Assembly: GCA_919903025.1 (NCBI GenBank)
Contig: CAKKSE010000040.1
Coordinates: 1 to 52,607 of the forward strand
Origin: Nitrospiria bacterium
GTDB taxonomy: Bacteria > Nitrospirota > RBG-16-64-22
DNA: 52,607 nucleotides
Reading direction: 5' to 3'
The position numbers and the translations under genes are program-made. Positions 41,061 through 51,170 of this stretch are shown here, piece after piece; positions within the stretch are counted from its first letter, which is position 1; each line of letters opens with the position of its first letter. The notes below the pieces were generated by a model. It searched no databases and had not been told where the DNA came from. It saw nothing but the letters and a program-made list of their open reading frames with translations.

Positions 41061-41897
41061 TCACTCCCCCGGGCGTTCCCGCAGGAGATCGAGGAATCCC
41101 CGGATCGTTGAGAGCTTCCGAGCCGACTGCGAATAGAGCTTCGAGCTGAATATCGCCGTCGCCGCGTGGCCGGCCAGCATCGAGAAAAGCTCGTAGTCGA
41201 TCGGCGAAAACCCCGGCTTCTGCACCAGGAGCTTGTAGACCGCCAGGACACCGATGACGAGGTCGTTGATCTTGAGCGGGATGGCCGTGAGCGGCTTGTC
41301 GAAGTCGATCCCCTGGAAGACCGGGATAGATTCCTGGTAGAAGCTCTCGCCCGTCTCGCCGACCCGCCCCACGATTCCGCTCCCCACCAGGACGGGCGAC
41401 ACGTCCGCCATGTTCAGTCCCTCCGCCGCGGCGGGGGCCAGCTCGTCCGTCCGTTCGTTCCGAAGGTAGAGGACGAACTTCTCCGCGCCGACCAGGTTGA
41501 TCACGATCTCCTGGACAACTCTGAGGACCTCCTCGAAATCGAGCGTGGAGTGAAGCTGGTACGAGGCCACGTAGAGGTTCGCCAGGTTGTTGTTCTCCAG
41601 CTCCACCTCCAGATACTTGCTGGCGAAGACCTTGTTCTCCTCCTCCACCTCCTTGAACCGGGCCAACAGCCTGTCGCGCTCTTCCTCGAGGAGCGCGAGC
41701 CGCTCCCTGAGGTTCTTGAACGCCAGCTCGTCCGTCCGGCGGCTCGCGACTTCCGCTTCCTCGAGTTGGGCGACGCGGAACCGCAGGCGCTCGTTCTCCC
41801 TGAGAAGCTCCTGGGTGAATTCCTCTCCCTTTCGAAAGATCTGCAGGAACTCCTCCGCCTTCCGTTGAAGGATATTGACTTCGCGCGGCTCCACCAC
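41061..41897 (-). CDS. Coiled-coil GAF-domain protein
   Basis: A 278-aa soluble protein. A long coiled coil (about 8-110) leads to a GAF domain (about 112-260; STLDFEEVLRVVQEIVINLVGAEKFVLYL, VGSGIVGRVGETGES, PLTAIPLKINDLVIGVLAVYK). There is no attached kinase or cyclase, so it is probably a sensor or adaptor that acts through another protein. The operon position between cheB and cheY suggests input into the chemosensory pathway. Its ligand is unknown. Confidence 0.85.
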   Translation of the reverse strand: MVEPREVNILQRKAEEFLQIFRKGEEFTQELLRENERLRFRVAQLEEAEVASRRTDELAFKNLRERLALLEEERDRLLARFKEVEEENKVFASKYLEVELENNNLANLYVASYQLHSTLDFEEVLRVVQEIVINLVGAEKFVLYLRNERTDELAPAAAEGLNMADVSPVLVGSGIVGRVGETGESFYQESIPVFQGIDFDKPLTAIPLKINDLVIGVLAVYKLLVQKPGFSPIDYELFSMLAGHAATAIFSSKLYSQSARKLSTIRGFLDLLRERPGE

Positions 41898-42019
41898 GGC
41901 AAACTCCTTATGGGACCCTTATGGAACGATAAACAATGCAAATCTACCACACGGCCGCCGGCAAATCAACGCACAGAGGTAGAACCCGATCCGCCATCCG
42001 CGCCTTCTACCCCTCCCTG

Positions 42020-42049
42020 CCTCCCCTTACAAAGGGGAGGAGGATTTTT
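42020..42049 (+). terminator. Terminator-like hairpin in the GAF-cheB gap
   Basis: CCTCCCCTT and AAGGGGAGG pair around ACA, and five T residues follow on the plus strand. No plus-strand gene ends here, so it may be a dispersed hairpin or may stop antisense transcripts. Confidence 0.45.
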
Positions 42050-42050
42050 G

Positions 42051-42096
42051 CCGATTCACCGATTCACCGATTCACCGATTCACTGATTCCCCGATC
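42051..42096. repeat. Short-period tandem repeat, 8-bp units, GAF-cheB gap
   Basis: CCGATTCA occurs four times in a row, then CTGATTCC. On the minus strand this is TGAATCGG repeated, and it encodes the end and stop of cheB (SVNR-stop). Confidence 0.88.
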
Positions 42097-43160
42097 AAAC
42101 CGATCTGTTCCACGATCTCGGGAAGATCGAGGACGTGCATCGCCGCGCCGACGCGCGCCGCCTCCCGCGGCATCCCGTAGATCACGGCCGTCGCCTCGGA
42201 CTCGGCGATCGTCACCCCGCCGGCCGCGCGGATCGCCGAAAGACCCGCCGCGCCGTCGTTTCCCATCCCGGTCAGCACCACCCCCGCGGAACGGGGACCG
42301 CAAGCCTCGGCCGCCGATCTCATCAGGTGATCGACCGACGGAACGTAGTGGGCATCCTTCCCTTGTTCGGTCAGCCGCGTCCGGAGGCCGCCCCGGATGC
42401 GCTCGATCCCGAGGTGTTTCCCGCCGGGAGCCACGTAGACCGTTCGCGGATTGATCTTCTCCCCCTCCACGGCCTCCCGCACGGAAACGCGGGAAAGAGA
42501 AGCGAGCCGGTCCGCGAACTGCCGCGTGAACCCGGCAGGCATGTGCTGGGCCACGATCAGGGCCGCCGGAAACGACGGCTTGAGGCGCGTTACGATCGCC
42601 TGGACGGCCGGCGGGCCTCCCGTCGACGCTCCGAGGGCAACGACCTCTAGATCGCGGGGGAACGAGACCGCTCCGGAAGCCTGGGAAGGCGGCGGCCCCG
42701 GCTCGAGCCGCCGGCTCACCTTAGCGGCGTCCAGACCGGCGACCGCGTAGATCTTCTCGAGAAGGTCGTCCGAGATCGCCGCGATCTCCTCCGAGGCCCG
42801 GGCCGTCGGCTTCCCGATGAAGTCGACCGCTCCCAGGTCGAACGCCTTGAGGATCGACGGATCGTCGTCGCGGGCAGAGACCACGATTACGGGCGTGGGA
42901 CGCGTTGCCATCAGCCAGCGGAGAAAGGCAAATCCGTCCATCACGGGCATCTCGATGTCGAGGGTGATGACGTCGGGCTTGTCCCGCAGGACGATCCGCA
43001 TCGCCTCTTCGCCGTTGGCGGCCGTCGCGATCACGTCAAGGTCCGGCGACCGCTCGATCATCCTCCGGAGCGCTCTCCGGCTGAACGCCGAATCATCGAC
43101 GACGAGGACGCGCTTGCGGGTCCGGACCCCGGGGACGGTCAAAGGCGGGGACGGATTCAC
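42072..43160 (-). CDS. cheB: Chemotaxis glutamate methylesterase CheB
   Basis: A 362-aa enzyme. The receiver domain (about 15-135) has VVDDSAFSRR, Asp in ITLDIEMPVMDG and GKPTA. The C-terminal methylesterase has the active Ser in VALGASTGGPPAVQ, His in VAQHMPAGFT and Asp in LTGMGNDGAAGL. It removes methyl groups from receptor Glu residues. The GTG start overlaps the cheR stop (GTGA) and has GGAGGGA upstream. Its last residues and stop are encoded by an 8-bp tandem repeat. Confidence 0.96.
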   Translation of the reverse strand: MNPSPPLTVPGVRTRKRVLVVDDSAFSRRALRRMIERSPDLDVIATAANGEEAMRIVLRDKPDVITLDIEMPVMDGFAFLRWLMATRPTPVIVVSARDDDPSILKAFDLGAVDFIGKPTARASEEIAAISDDLLEKIYAVAGLDAAKVSRRLEPGPPPSQASGAVSFPRDLEVVALGASTGGPPAVQAIVTRLKPSFPAALIVAQHMPAGFTRQFADRLASLSRVSVREAVEGEKINPRTVYVAPGGKHLGIERIRGGLRTRLTEQGKDAHYVPSVDHLMRSAAEACGPRSAGVVLTGMGNDGAAGLSAIRAAGGVTIAESEATAVIYGMPREAARVGAAMHVLDLPEIVEQIGLIGESVNR

Positions 43161-44029
43161 GGTTCCCTCCGCGCCGCGCCCGCGGGGACCGGCTTCTGAT
43201 AGACCATGTCGTGGCGGAAGTGCCTCAGCGTAAACGCCGTGGAGAGATTGATCAGCGATTCCGAGTGCCCCAGGAGGAGGAACCCGCCGTCCGCCAGCTT
43301 TTCAAGGAACATTCCGATCACCGACTTCTTCGCCGTCTGGTCGAAGTAGATGATGACGTTCCGGCACAAGATGATGTCCATCGTCCCCACGAGCGCGGTC
43401 TTGCCGGGATCGAGGAGGTTGATGCTGGCGAAGCTCACCAAGCTCCGGACCCGGTCGGCGATCCGGGACCCGTCCCCCTCGGGCGTGAAATAACGGTCCT
43501 TGAGGGCCTCGGGCACGGCGCGGAAGGCGTTCCCCCGGTAGACGCCTTTCCGCGCGGAGGCCAGGACCCGCTGGCTGATGTCGCTGCCCAGGATGTCCAC
43601 CTTCCAGTCCGACCAGATCCCCTGCTCGAGCAGCAGCATCGCGATCGTGTACGGCTCTTCTCCGGTGGAGCATCCCGCGCTCCAGATCGAGAGGGTCCGC
43701 TTGGCCTTGTTGCGCTCCCGGACCTCCGGCAGGATCTCTTCGGTGAGCGCCTTGAGCTGATACTCCTCACGGAAGAAGTACGTCTCGTTCGTCGTGAGAA
43801 CGTCGACGACGGCGGCGAGCTCCTCCTCCCGCTGTTTGTCGTACTTGAGGAAGTGATAGTATTCCGTGAACCGCGAGAACCCGTGCTGTTTCAGCCGCCG
43901 GGCGAGCCGGTGTTCGAGGAGAAAGCGGGACGTCTGGTCGAAGTAGATGCCGCAGTACCCGTGGACGAAATCGCGGAGAAGGCGGAATTCCTCGTCGCTC
44001 ATCGGGGGGGAGGATTCCGGGACGATCAC
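43157..44029 (-). CDS. cheR: Chemotaxis methyltransferase CheR
   Basis: A 290-aa protein that methylates receptor Glu residues. The N-terminal helical domain (RLLRDFVHGYCGIYFDQ) precedes the methyltransferase domain with IWSAGCSTGEEPYTIAML for S-adenosylmethionine, ILGSDISQ and ILCRNVIIYFDQ. There is no C-terminal TPR extension. GTG 44029 overlaps the stop of the HEAT gene (GTGA), suggesting coupling; ATG 44002 is the alternative (281 aa). The 362-aa track version reads into the HEAT gene. Confidence 0.95.
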   Translation of the reverse strand: MIVPESSPPMSDEEFRLLRDFVHGYCGIYFDQTSRFLLEHRLARRLKQHGFSRFTEYYHFLKYDKQREEELAAVVDVLTTNETYFFREEYQLKALTEEILPEVRERNKAKRTLSIWSAGCSTGEEPYTIAMLLLEQGIWSDWKVDILGSDISQRVLASARKGVYRGNAFRAVPEALKDRYFTPEGDGSRIADRVRSLVSFASINLLDPGKTALVGTMDIILCRNVIIYFDQTAKKSVIGMFLEKLADGGFLLLGHSESLINLSTAFTLRHFRHDMVYQKPVPAGAARREP

Positions 44030-46071
44030 GGCGCCGGCTCGCGCGTTCCTCCTGCCTCCGCGAGAACCCGCCGGGCCTCTTCGCGGACGAGGTCGTCCGG
44101 ATCGCCCTGGGCGATCGGCGCGAGGCGGCGGCGCACCTCCGCGCCCGGCAGACCGCTCCCCGCCACCAGCCCGACGGCTGTCCGGCGGACGGACCACGAA
44201 GGATCGGCCAGCGCGGCGTAGACGGCCTCGCCCACCTCCTCCCAAGGGAAGGGGGAAAGGGCTGATAAGGCGGCCTTTCGTACCTCGGGATCAGGCGTCG
44301 ACAGAAGAGGAATCGCAAGCGACGGAAGACGCGCGTCCGCCCTTTCCCCGAACGCCTCGATCGCGGCCATGATGACAGGCTCCTCGGTCCCGCCGCGCCG
44401 GAACAGGCCCGCCAGGGCGTCCAGCGCTTCCGGCGTTCCGACCCACCCCAGGCTCCGCGCCGCCGCGGCCCGGACCCAGATGTCCTCGTCGGTCAGGAGG
44501 TTCTGAAGACCCGCCTCTGCCGACCGCCGGTCTTCGTCCTTCTCGACGCCCCGGCCGATGGCCCGGGCCGCGAGAAGCCGGACCTCTCCATCCTCGTCCG
44601 TGAGGGCCCGGAGGAGGCTCGAAATCTTGTCCTGGAAATCGCCGCCGGAAAGCAGGGCGAGAGACTCCACGGCGGCCCGGCGGACGTCGCGTTTCTCGTC
44701 CTTGAGCGCGAACACGATTCGCGGTCCCGCGCCCGGGCCGCCGACCCGCCCGAGAATCTCAACGGCGTTCCGGCGGCGGATGGGTGAGGGCGAGGAAAGC
44801 TCGGGATCCAGAACGGAGACGTCCTCCGGAGAAAGCAGGGCCGACAGCGCCTCGACGGCCGCGTCCTGAACGTCCGGGAACGGGTCTCCCAACAGCGGCA
44901 TGATGCCCGGAACCGTCGAAACGTCCCCGATCCGGCCGAGAGCGCGGGCCGCCTGCTGGCGGACATGACCGTTCTCGTCATTGATTCTTTCCATGAGCGG
45001 CGGAACGGCTGACCGGTCCCCTCCGGCCCCCAGCGCGCGCGCGGCGGCCCGCCGCACTTGCTCGTTGTCGTCGGTCAGGGAGCGGAGGAGGGGAGGGACG
45101 GCGGCCGGACCGAACGCCGCCAGGGCGGAGACCAGGTCATCTTCGACCGATGCATCTGAAAGAAGGGAGACCAGGGAATCGACCGCCCGGGGCTCCCGCA
45201 GGACGATCAGCATTCGAAGAGCCGGCTGTCTCGCCTCCGAGTCCTCCCCGAGGACCCGGATGAGAGCTTCGCCCGCCCGGCCCCGGACTTCCGCGGAAAG
45301 GGAGTAGATTTCCTTTTCCAGATCGACCCGGTCCGCGAGACCGGAAAGCGCCTTCAAGGCGGCGTCCCGGATCGAAGCGTTCCCGTCCCACAGTCCCGCA
45401 ATCAGGGAGGGGACCGCGCGCGCGTCCCCCAGCCGGCCCAAGGCCCGGAAGGCCGACTCGCGCAGGACCCTCTCGCCCAGTGCGGCGATGAGGGGATCGA
45501 CCGCCCGGGCGTCCCCAAGATGCCCCAGCGCCTCGGCCGCCGGGTACGCGAGCCATAGGTTCCCCGAACCGAGGATCTCGATCAACGCGGGGACGACGGT
45601 TGTGTCCCCGAGCCTCCCCAGCGCCTCGATCGCGGAAGACCGGACGTTCTCGTCCGGGTCCTTGAGGAGGAGCGCAACCAACCCGTCCGCCGCCCGGCGG
45701 TCTCCGATCTCGCCGAGAATGTCGACGATGAACTTTCGGACGTCTCCCCCGGATCGGGGGAGACGGTCGAGAAGGAAAGGAACCGACGCGGAACCGATGC
45801 GAACGAGCCCCTCCACGGCCGAATTCCGCGCGCCGGCGTTCTCCTCCGACTCAAGGACGGCCGCGAGCCCCTCGATGACTTCCTTCTCCGGTCTCTGAGA
45901 CAGGACCTCGACGGCCGTCTTGCGCACGCGCCATTCGGGGTCGTGGAGCCCGCGGAGAAGGATCCCCATCCCCGATCGGTCCGAAATGCCGGCCGCCCTC
46001 AGCACCGCGTCGCGCCGGACGTCGGGATTTGCGTCGAGCAGATCGCGCTGGAGATCGTCGAGCATGGACAT
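44026..46071 (-). CDS. Large HEAT-repeat protein of the chemosensory operon
   Basis: A 681-aa solenoid made almost wholly of PBS-lyase-type HEAT repeats of about 31 residues, some twenty in all (for example GDRRAADGLVALLLKDPDENVR; GDTTVVPALIEILGSGN; GDARAVDPLIAALGERVLR). No catalytic motif is seen. Such solenoids bind other proteins. It lies between cheW and cheR with overlapping start and stop codons on both sides, so it is made together with the core signalling proteins. A scaffold or array-adaptor role is an inference. Confidence 0.9.
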   Translation of the reverse strand: MSMLDDLQRDLLDANPDVRRDAVLRAAGISDRSGMGILLRGLHDPEWRVRKTAVEVLSQRPEKEVIEGLAAVLESEENAGARNSAVEGLVRIGSASVPFLLDRLPRSGGDVRKFIVDILGEIGDRRAADGLVALLLKDPDENVRSSAIEALGRLGDTTVVPALIEILGSGNLWLAYPAAEALGHLGDARAVDPLIAALGERVLRESAFRALGRLGDARAVPSLIAGLWDGNASIRDAALKALSGLADRVDLEKEIYSLSAEVRGRAGEALIRVLGEDSEARQPALRMLIVLREPRAVDSLVSLLSDASVEDDLVSALAAFGPAAVPPLLRSLTDDNEQVRRAAARALGAGGDRSAVPPLMERINDENGHVRQQAARALGRIGDVSTVPGIMPLLGDPFPDVQDAAVEALSALLSPEDVSVLDPELSSPSPIRRRNAVEILGRVGGPGAGPRIVFALKDEKRDVRRAAVESLALLSGGDFQDKISSLLRALTDEDGEVRLLAARAIGRGVEKDEDRRSAEAGLQNLLTDEDIWVRAAAARSLGWVGTPEALDALAGLFRRGGTEEPVIMAAIEAFGERADARLPSLAIPLLSTPDPEVRKAALSALSPFPWEEVGEAVYAALADPSWSVRRTAVGLVAGSGLPGAEVRRRLAPIAQGDPDDLVREEARRVLAEAGGTREPAP

Positions 46072-46646
46072 CAGGCCGCGTCCCCCCCGGGCGGACCGCC
46101 GGTCCGGGGCGGGTTCCAGGACGCCCCCTTCAGGTCGGCCTCTTCCTCGGCCGAGAGAAGAAGATCGACGTCGAGAACGACGACCAGCCGCTCGCCCAAA
46201 CGGGCCACGCGGGCGAGGAACAAAGCATCTCTTCCCTTGATCGCCCGCGGAGCGGGGTCAATCCGTGAGATCGGAATGCGAAGCACCTCGCGGACGCCGT
46301 CCACGATGAATCCCACGATCTGCCCGCGCGTCCGGGCGATGATGATCCGGCGCTCTTCGGCCCGTGCCGGGTCGGGCTCCGCCCCCAGCCGCCGGGACAG
46401 ATCGACGACCGGAAGAACGCGCTCGCGGAGGTTGACGATCCCCTCGATCCAGCGGGGCGCGCGACGCACGGGCGTCACCTTGAGGGGGCGCGTGATCTCG
46501 AGGACCTTCAGAATGTCGATCGCGTACTCTTCGCCGCCGACGCGGAAGGCCACGCACGAGAAGACTTCCTCCCGGCTCTCCGCGAGGTCCGGCCGACGGA
46601 CCCCCGGGCCCCGCCGCCAGGCCCCCCCGGCGACCTGGGGCGTCAT
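46071..46646 (-). CDS. cheW: Chemotaxis adaptor CheW
   Basis: A 191-aa SH3-like adaptor that links receptors to the kinase CheA. The family pattern is visible: [21 protein letters not shown], then [23 protein letters not shown], then [13 protein letters not shown]. Extensions of about 25 residues occur at both ends. It shares ATGA with the receptor gene upstream and overlaps the HEAT gene downstream. Confidence 0.94.
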   Translation of the reverse strand: MTPQVAGGAWRRGPGVRRPDLAESREEVFSCVAFRVGGEEYAIDILKVLEITRPLKVTPVRRAPRWIEGIVNLRERVLPVVDLSRRLGAEPDPARAEERRIIIARTRGQIVGFIVDGVREVLRIPISRIDPAPRAIKGRDALFLARVARLGERLVVVLDVDLLLSAEEEADLKGASWNPPRTGGPPGGDAA

Positions 46647-49447
46647 GCGCCGCCGCCCGCGTACGTGATGCCGTACAGCTCCCGGACGCTCGTCCGGACC
46701 CCGTCGTAGTCGGCGTCCGCCCCGGCTGCGAAGCCCGTGTAGTCGGACGAGATGCTCTTGAGAATTCGCGCTTCCTCCGGACGCGACGCCGAGATAGCCG
46801 TCAACAGATCCCTGACGCGGTCCGCGAGCGGGGCGGGGGTCGCGGCGGCCGCTACGACGCAGAACTCGGGAATGTCGGGTGACACGGCCAGGATCGCGAG
46901 TCCCCTTTCCACGAACCGCCGGGCGGTGGCCTCCATCATCCCGCCGGCATCGGCCTCGCCGCCGAGGACCGCTTCCGCCACCCGGTCATGGTGGCCGAAG
47001 AAGGAATATTCATCCAGGTCGATCAGGCGGACGCCCGCCCGGGCGAGCATCAGCCGGGGCATCAGGTAGCTGGACGTCGAGCGCTCGTCGCCGAACGCAA
47101 CCCGCTTCCCGGCGATCTGCTCCAGGCGGGAGATCCTGCTGGCCGGCGGGACGACGATCGCCGCGTGATTGAAAGGCAGGCCGTTCCGGAGGGCTTTGGC
47201 GACGAGGCTCACGCCGAACTTGTGGCGGGCCTCGATGTAGGTGGTGGGCGTCAGGTAGGCGAAGTCGGCCTCTTCTTCCCAGATGTCCCTCAGGCACGCT
47301 TCGTAGTGGTCGGGAACCTTGAGGTCCACCGGCCGGCCCAATCCCCGGGAGAGGTACTCCGCCAGCGGCTTGAACTTTTCTCTCATGACGTCCGCCCTGT
47401 CGAGGGGAATCACACAGAACACGAGAGCCGTCCCGCCGGTCCGCCGCTCCGCGGTCCGGTAGGCGCGGACGGTCTCGCGGAACCGGCCGGCCTCCCCAAC
47501 CAGATCGCGGGCCGCCCCGGCCATGACCTTGGCAACGCCGGCGGTCTGGCGGGGGATGCGGGAGATCCGCTCGATGGAGTCCACGATCCGATGGCTTCCC
47601 TGCTCCTGCTCCTTCGTCGCTTCCACGATGACCAACACCTGGTCGGTCGTGGACTCCACGGCCTGGATGATCTGGCGGCTCCCCTGGGCCAGGTCGGACG
47701 TGGCCCGGCCGACCTGATGGGTCAGGTCGCGCATCCGTTCCGCCGTCCTCATGATCGACTCGCTCCCCGACCGCTGTTCCTGCGTCGCCCGGAGGATCTG
47801 GTCGATCATCTCGCGGACGTGCTCCATGGCCACGCCCACTTGCCGGACGCCACGCGCCTGCTCCGCGGTCGCCCGCTCGATCCCCCGCGCCCGCTCGACC
47901 GACTGCCGGGCCCGGTTCACGATCGTCTCCAAGGCCCGCCCGGCCGCGAGCGACAGCCGAACGCCGCCTTCGGTTTTCTTGACCCCTTCTTTCATCGCGC
48001 TCACGGCGTCCGAAGCCTCCCGGCGGACGGCTTCGACGACGTCCTCGATCTCCCGCGTGGAATTGGCCGTCCGCTCGGCCAGCTCCTTGATCTCGTCGGC
48101 CACGACGGCGAACCCCTTGCCGTACTCGCCCGCCTGGGCCGCGAGGATCGCCGCGTTCAGGGCGAGAAGCGACGTCTGGTCCGTCACTTCCGTGATCACC
48201 GTGAGGATCTTGCCGATCTCCTCCGACCGGGCGCCGAGCCGGTTGATCACATCGGCGCCCCGCGTCACCGTCTCCCGGATCGCGGTCATTCCCTCGCGCG
48301 CGGCCTCGACCGCCTGCATGCCGGTCTCCGACGCTTCCTTCATCACCCCTTCGGCCAAGTCGGCCGATTCCTGGGCGGCGGATTCGACCTCGCGGATCGT
48401 CGCGCCGATCTCGTTGACGGCCGCCGCGGTTTCGTGCACGGCCGAGGCCAGTTGATCGACCGACTTTCCGACCTGGCTGATCGACGCCGTCACCTCGACG
48501 ATCGCCGAAGATGTCTCCTCGACGGCCTGGGAGAGCGTGCCCGCGCTCTCCGCCGCGCTCTCGATCGAGGCGGCCATCTCGTGGATCGACGACGCGGTCT
48601 CCTCCGCCGAGGTCGACAGGTTGTCCGCGCTCGCCGCGACATTCTTGATGGAGGCCCCCATCTCGTTGATCGAGGAAGAGGTGCTCTCCATCGCCTCCCG
48701 CTGAACGCTCGTTCCTTCCTCCAACAGCTTGGTGTCCATGGCGACGCGGTCGCTCGTCACCTCGGTCTGGTAGAGCGCCCGTTTCACGTCTCCGAGAAGG
48801 GTCCGGACCGTCCCGATGAGCCCGTTGACGCCCCGCGCCAGCTCTCCGAACTCGCCCCGGTAGCGGGTCTCGTCCAGGCGAACCGTGAAGTCTCCGCCCT
48901 CGGCCACCCGCGTGATCGTCCCGACCGTCTCCGTGAGCGGCCGGACCACGAGGCGGGAGAGGATCATGATCAGGACAACGGAGATCGCGACGACGACGCC
49001 GGCGTCGATCGCCATGTTCTTCAGAACGACGGCCCCGAATCCCTCGCGCGCTTCGCGCGGAACGTAGAGGAGACGCACGGACCCGATCTCCATGCCCTCG
49101 TGCCGGATCGGAACCTCGGGGTTGATCCGGAAGGCGAGATTGTCTGGAGCCGGCTTCTCGACGACCGAGAACCCGTCGCCGGACGGGTCCAGGACCTCCA
49201 GGGTGTAAATGTCGCGGCCGCGCAGGAACGAGATGATGAGGGCGTCCACGTCCCGGATCTGTCCGCGGGACATGAGCGGCCCCACGAGATCGGCCACGAT
49301 CTCGGCCATCTCCCGTCCGCGCGCCTCGGCGGTCTCCAGACGCTCGCGCTTCTCCGACTGGACGCGCCAGAGGCCCACGAGCGACATGCTGACGACCATG
49401 ACGATCGCCACGGTCAGCGTCAGCCGCTGACGGAGCCCCCAGTTCAC
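46643..49447 (-). CDS. Methyl-accepting chemotaxis protein with C-terminal PhnD-like binding domain
   Basis: A 934-aa receptor. TM1 (about 9-27), a small periplasmic sensor (28-142), TM2 (143-165), HAMP (166-220) and a long coiled-coil signalling region with tip [34 protein letters not shown] (tip near 431-441) come first. After about residue 670 a complete extra domain follows: [75 protein letters not shown]. This is the pattern of PhnD/phosphonate-type periplasmic binding proteins, but no membrane segment separates it from the cytoplasmic signalling part. The ATGA overlaps tie it to the neighbouring MCP and cheW. Confidence 0.9.
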   Translation of the reverse strand: MNWGLRQRLTLTVAIVMVVSMSLVGLWRVQSEKRERLETAEARGREMAEIVADLVGPLMSRGQIRDVDALIISFLRGRDIYTLEVLDPSGDGFSVVEKPAPDNLAFRINPEVPIRHEGMEIGSVRLLYVPREAREGFGAVVLKNMAIDAGVVVAISVVLIMILSRLVVRPLTETVGTITRVAEGGDFTVRLDETRYRGEFGELARGVNGLIGTVRTLLGDVKRALYQTEVTSDRVAMDTKLLEEGTSVQREAMESTSSSINEMGASIKNVAASADNLSTSAEETASSIHEMAASIESAAESAGTLSQAVEETSSAIVEVTASISQVGKSVDQLASAVHETAAAVNEIGATIREVESAAQESADLAEGVMKEASETGMQAVEAAREGMTAIRETVTRGADVINRLGARSEEIGKILTVITEVTDQTSLLALNAAILAAQAGEYGKGFAVVADEIKELAERTANSTREIEDVVEAVRREASDAVSAMKEGVKKTEGGVRLSLAAGRALETIVNRARQSVERARGIERATAEQARGVRQVGVAMEHVREMIDQILRATQEQRSGSESIMRTAERMRDLTHQVGRATSDLAQGSRQIIQAVESTTDQVLVIVEATKEQEQGSHRIVDSIERISRIPRQTAGVAKVMAGAARDLVGEAGRFRETVRAYRTAERRTGGTALVFCVIPLDRADVMREKFKPLAEYLSRGLGRPVDLKVPDHYEACLRDIWEEEADFAYLTPTTYIEARHKFGVSLVAKALRNGLPFNHAAIVVPPASRISRLEQIAGKRVAFGDERSTSSYLMPRLMLARAGVRLIDLDEYSFFGHHDRVAEAVLGGEADAGGMMEATARRFVERGLAILAVSPDIPEFCVVAAAATPAPLADRVRDLLTAISASRPEEARILKSISSDYTGFAAGADADYDGVRTSVRELYGITYAGGGA

Positions 49448-51120
49448 GTTCCGCCCTCTTTCCCGGCGCCCTCTTCAGGCGCAGTCAGGATCGATCGAAG
49501 ACCCGCGAACTCCTTCTGGAGCGTCTCGATGCTCAGGTCGAGGGAGACGGCCCCGTCGACGCCCTCCTGGGTGGCCTCGCGGATCGATTCGATCGAGTCA
49601 AGGACCTCCCGGCTCCCCATCTCCTGCTCGTGCGTCGCCGTGTTGATCCGCTGGACCTGCTCGGTGATCGTCTCCACGGCGCGCGAAATCTGGTGGCTCC
49701 CCTTCGACTGTTCGGCCATCGCCCGCTTGACGTGGCTCGTGATGTCCCGGACCTGCTCGGCCGAGCGAACGACGGCTTCCGTCCCGGCCCGCTGTTCCTG
49801 GATCGCCCGCGCGATCTGCCCGACCATCTCCCCCACCTGCGTCATCGAATGGAAGACGTCCTGGGCCCCGCGCGCCTGCTCCCCCGCGGCCCGCTCGATC
49901 CAGCCGGCCAGCTCGGACGACTCCTTCGCCGTCTCCATGATCTTCTTGAGCGCGCCGCCGGTCTCCATGGCGAACTTCATCCCTTCCTCGGCCGTCGCCT
50001 GCCCCTCCCCGGCCGCCGAAACCGCCTCGGCCGCCTCGGCCTGGACAGCCTTGATGATCGTCTCTATCTCCTTCGTGGAGGAGGCCGTCCGCTCCGCGAG
50101 CTCCTTGATCTCGTCGGCCACGACGGAGAACCCTTTGCCGTGCTCGCCCGCCTGGGCCGCGAGGATCGCCGCGTTCAGGGCAAGAAGAGACGTCCGGTCA
50201 GTCACCTCCTTGATGACCGTCAGGATCTTGCCCACCTCGCGGGATCGCTCCGAAAGCCGCGCGATGATCTGGGACGACCTGGCGACCGTTTCCTGGATCT
50301 TCTCCATCCCCGCGATCGTGTCGGCGATCGTCATCATTCCCTCCTCGATCGCCGCCGTCTTCACCCGCTCCGCGAGCCCCGCCGATGACTTGGCGCTTCC
50401 TTCCACCTCGCGGATGGACGCATCGATCTCCGTCATCGCCGAGACGGTCCTCTCGGCCGCGCCCGAGAGGCGTTCGACGCTCGCCGCGATTTCCCGGATC
50501 GACGCCCCCATCTGGTCGATCGCCGAGACGGACTGCTCCACGGCCCCGGACAGCGTCTCCGTCGCCTCCGCCACCTGGTCGGCCGACGCCGTCATCTCGA
50601 GGACGGAGGACGACGTCTCGACGGCAGACGACGCGAGAGACCCTGTCGACTCGGCGATATTGCGAATCGCCGAGGCCATCTCGGCGATCGAAGCGCCCGC
50701 CGTCTCGATCCCCTGGAGCTGGATCATCGCCTGTCTGCTGATCTGGGAGGAAACCTGCCTGAGATCGCGCGTCATCCCATCCACCCGCCCGAGGCCGCCC
50801 GCCATCTCCCGGCGGACCCTCTCGACGTCCTGGGCGAGGCGGGTGATGGACTGGACGATCGGCGCGGCCGGCCCCTTCAGCAGGTCCTCAGCCGGCGCCG
50901 GCGTCAGCGTGCCCGATCCGGAGCGAAGGGCCGTCGTCACTCTGTCGAAAGGGCTGGTCATGCGGGCGGCAATCGGCCACGCGGCGGCCCAGACGACCGC
51001 CAGAACAAGGAGGCTCCCCAAGGCGCCCAGTCTTCCGCCGCCGGCCAGCGCGAGAACGATCCAGGCGAGAAGAAGAGATATCCCAAGGAGCGTGACGAAC
51101 CTGGACTGGAGTGTCTTCAT
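49444..51120 (-). CDS. Methyl-accepting chemotaxis protein without periplasmic sensor
   Basis: A 558-aa receptor from ATG 51120 (GGAG upstream; the TTG at 51141 is an alternative). Two adjacent N-terminal transmembrane helices (about 8-55) are joined by only a few residues, so there is no periplasmic ligand domain. A short linker without a clear HAMP leads to a signalling coiled coil very like that of the next receptor, with the same tip ([17 protein letters not shown]). It may sense a membrane or cytoplasmic cue, or act as a helper in arrays with its partner. First gene of the operon, with a strong promoter upstream. Confidence 0.92.
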   Translation of the reverse strand: MKTLQSRFVTLLGISLLLAWIVLALAGGGRLGALGSLLVLAVVWAAAWPIAARMTSPFDRVTTALRSGSGTLTPAPAEDLLKGPAAPIVQSITRLAQDVERVRREMAGGLGRVDGMTRDLRQVSSQISRQAMIQLQGIETAGASIAEMASAIRNIAESTGSLASSAVETSSSVLEMTASADQVAEATETLSGAVEQSVSAIDQMGASIREIAASVERLSGAAERTVSAMTEIDASIREVEGSAKSSAGLAERVKTAAIEEGMMTIADTIAGMEKIQETVARSSQIIARLSERSREVGKILTVIKEVTDRTSLLALNAAILAAQAGEHGKGFSVVADEIKELAERTASSTKEIETIIKAVQAEAAEAVSAAGEGQATAEEGMKFAMETGGALKKIMETAKESSELAGWIERAAGEQARGAQDVFHSMTQVGEMVGQIARAIQEQRAGTEAVVRSAEQVRDITSHVKRAMAEQSKGSHQISRAVETITEQVQRINTATHEQEMGSREVLDSIESIREATQEGVDGAVSLDLSIETLQKEFAGLRSILTAPEEGAGKEGGT

Positions 51121-51170
51121 CGCGCGTCTCCGTCTCGGCAAATAGCCCCAGTGACTCTGGGGCCGGGCAA

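Noticed and set aside
42020-42049. Terminator of the cheB transcript
   Set aside because: The T-run is on the plus strand, whereas cheB and the GAF gene are on the minus strand.
46988-51145. A 1385-aa plus-strand ORF across both receptor genes
   Set aside because: It is antisense to two clear MCP genes that share ATGA overlaps with their neighbours. Its composition (Arg, Asp, Leu, Gly runs) is typical of antisense frames in high-GC DNA.
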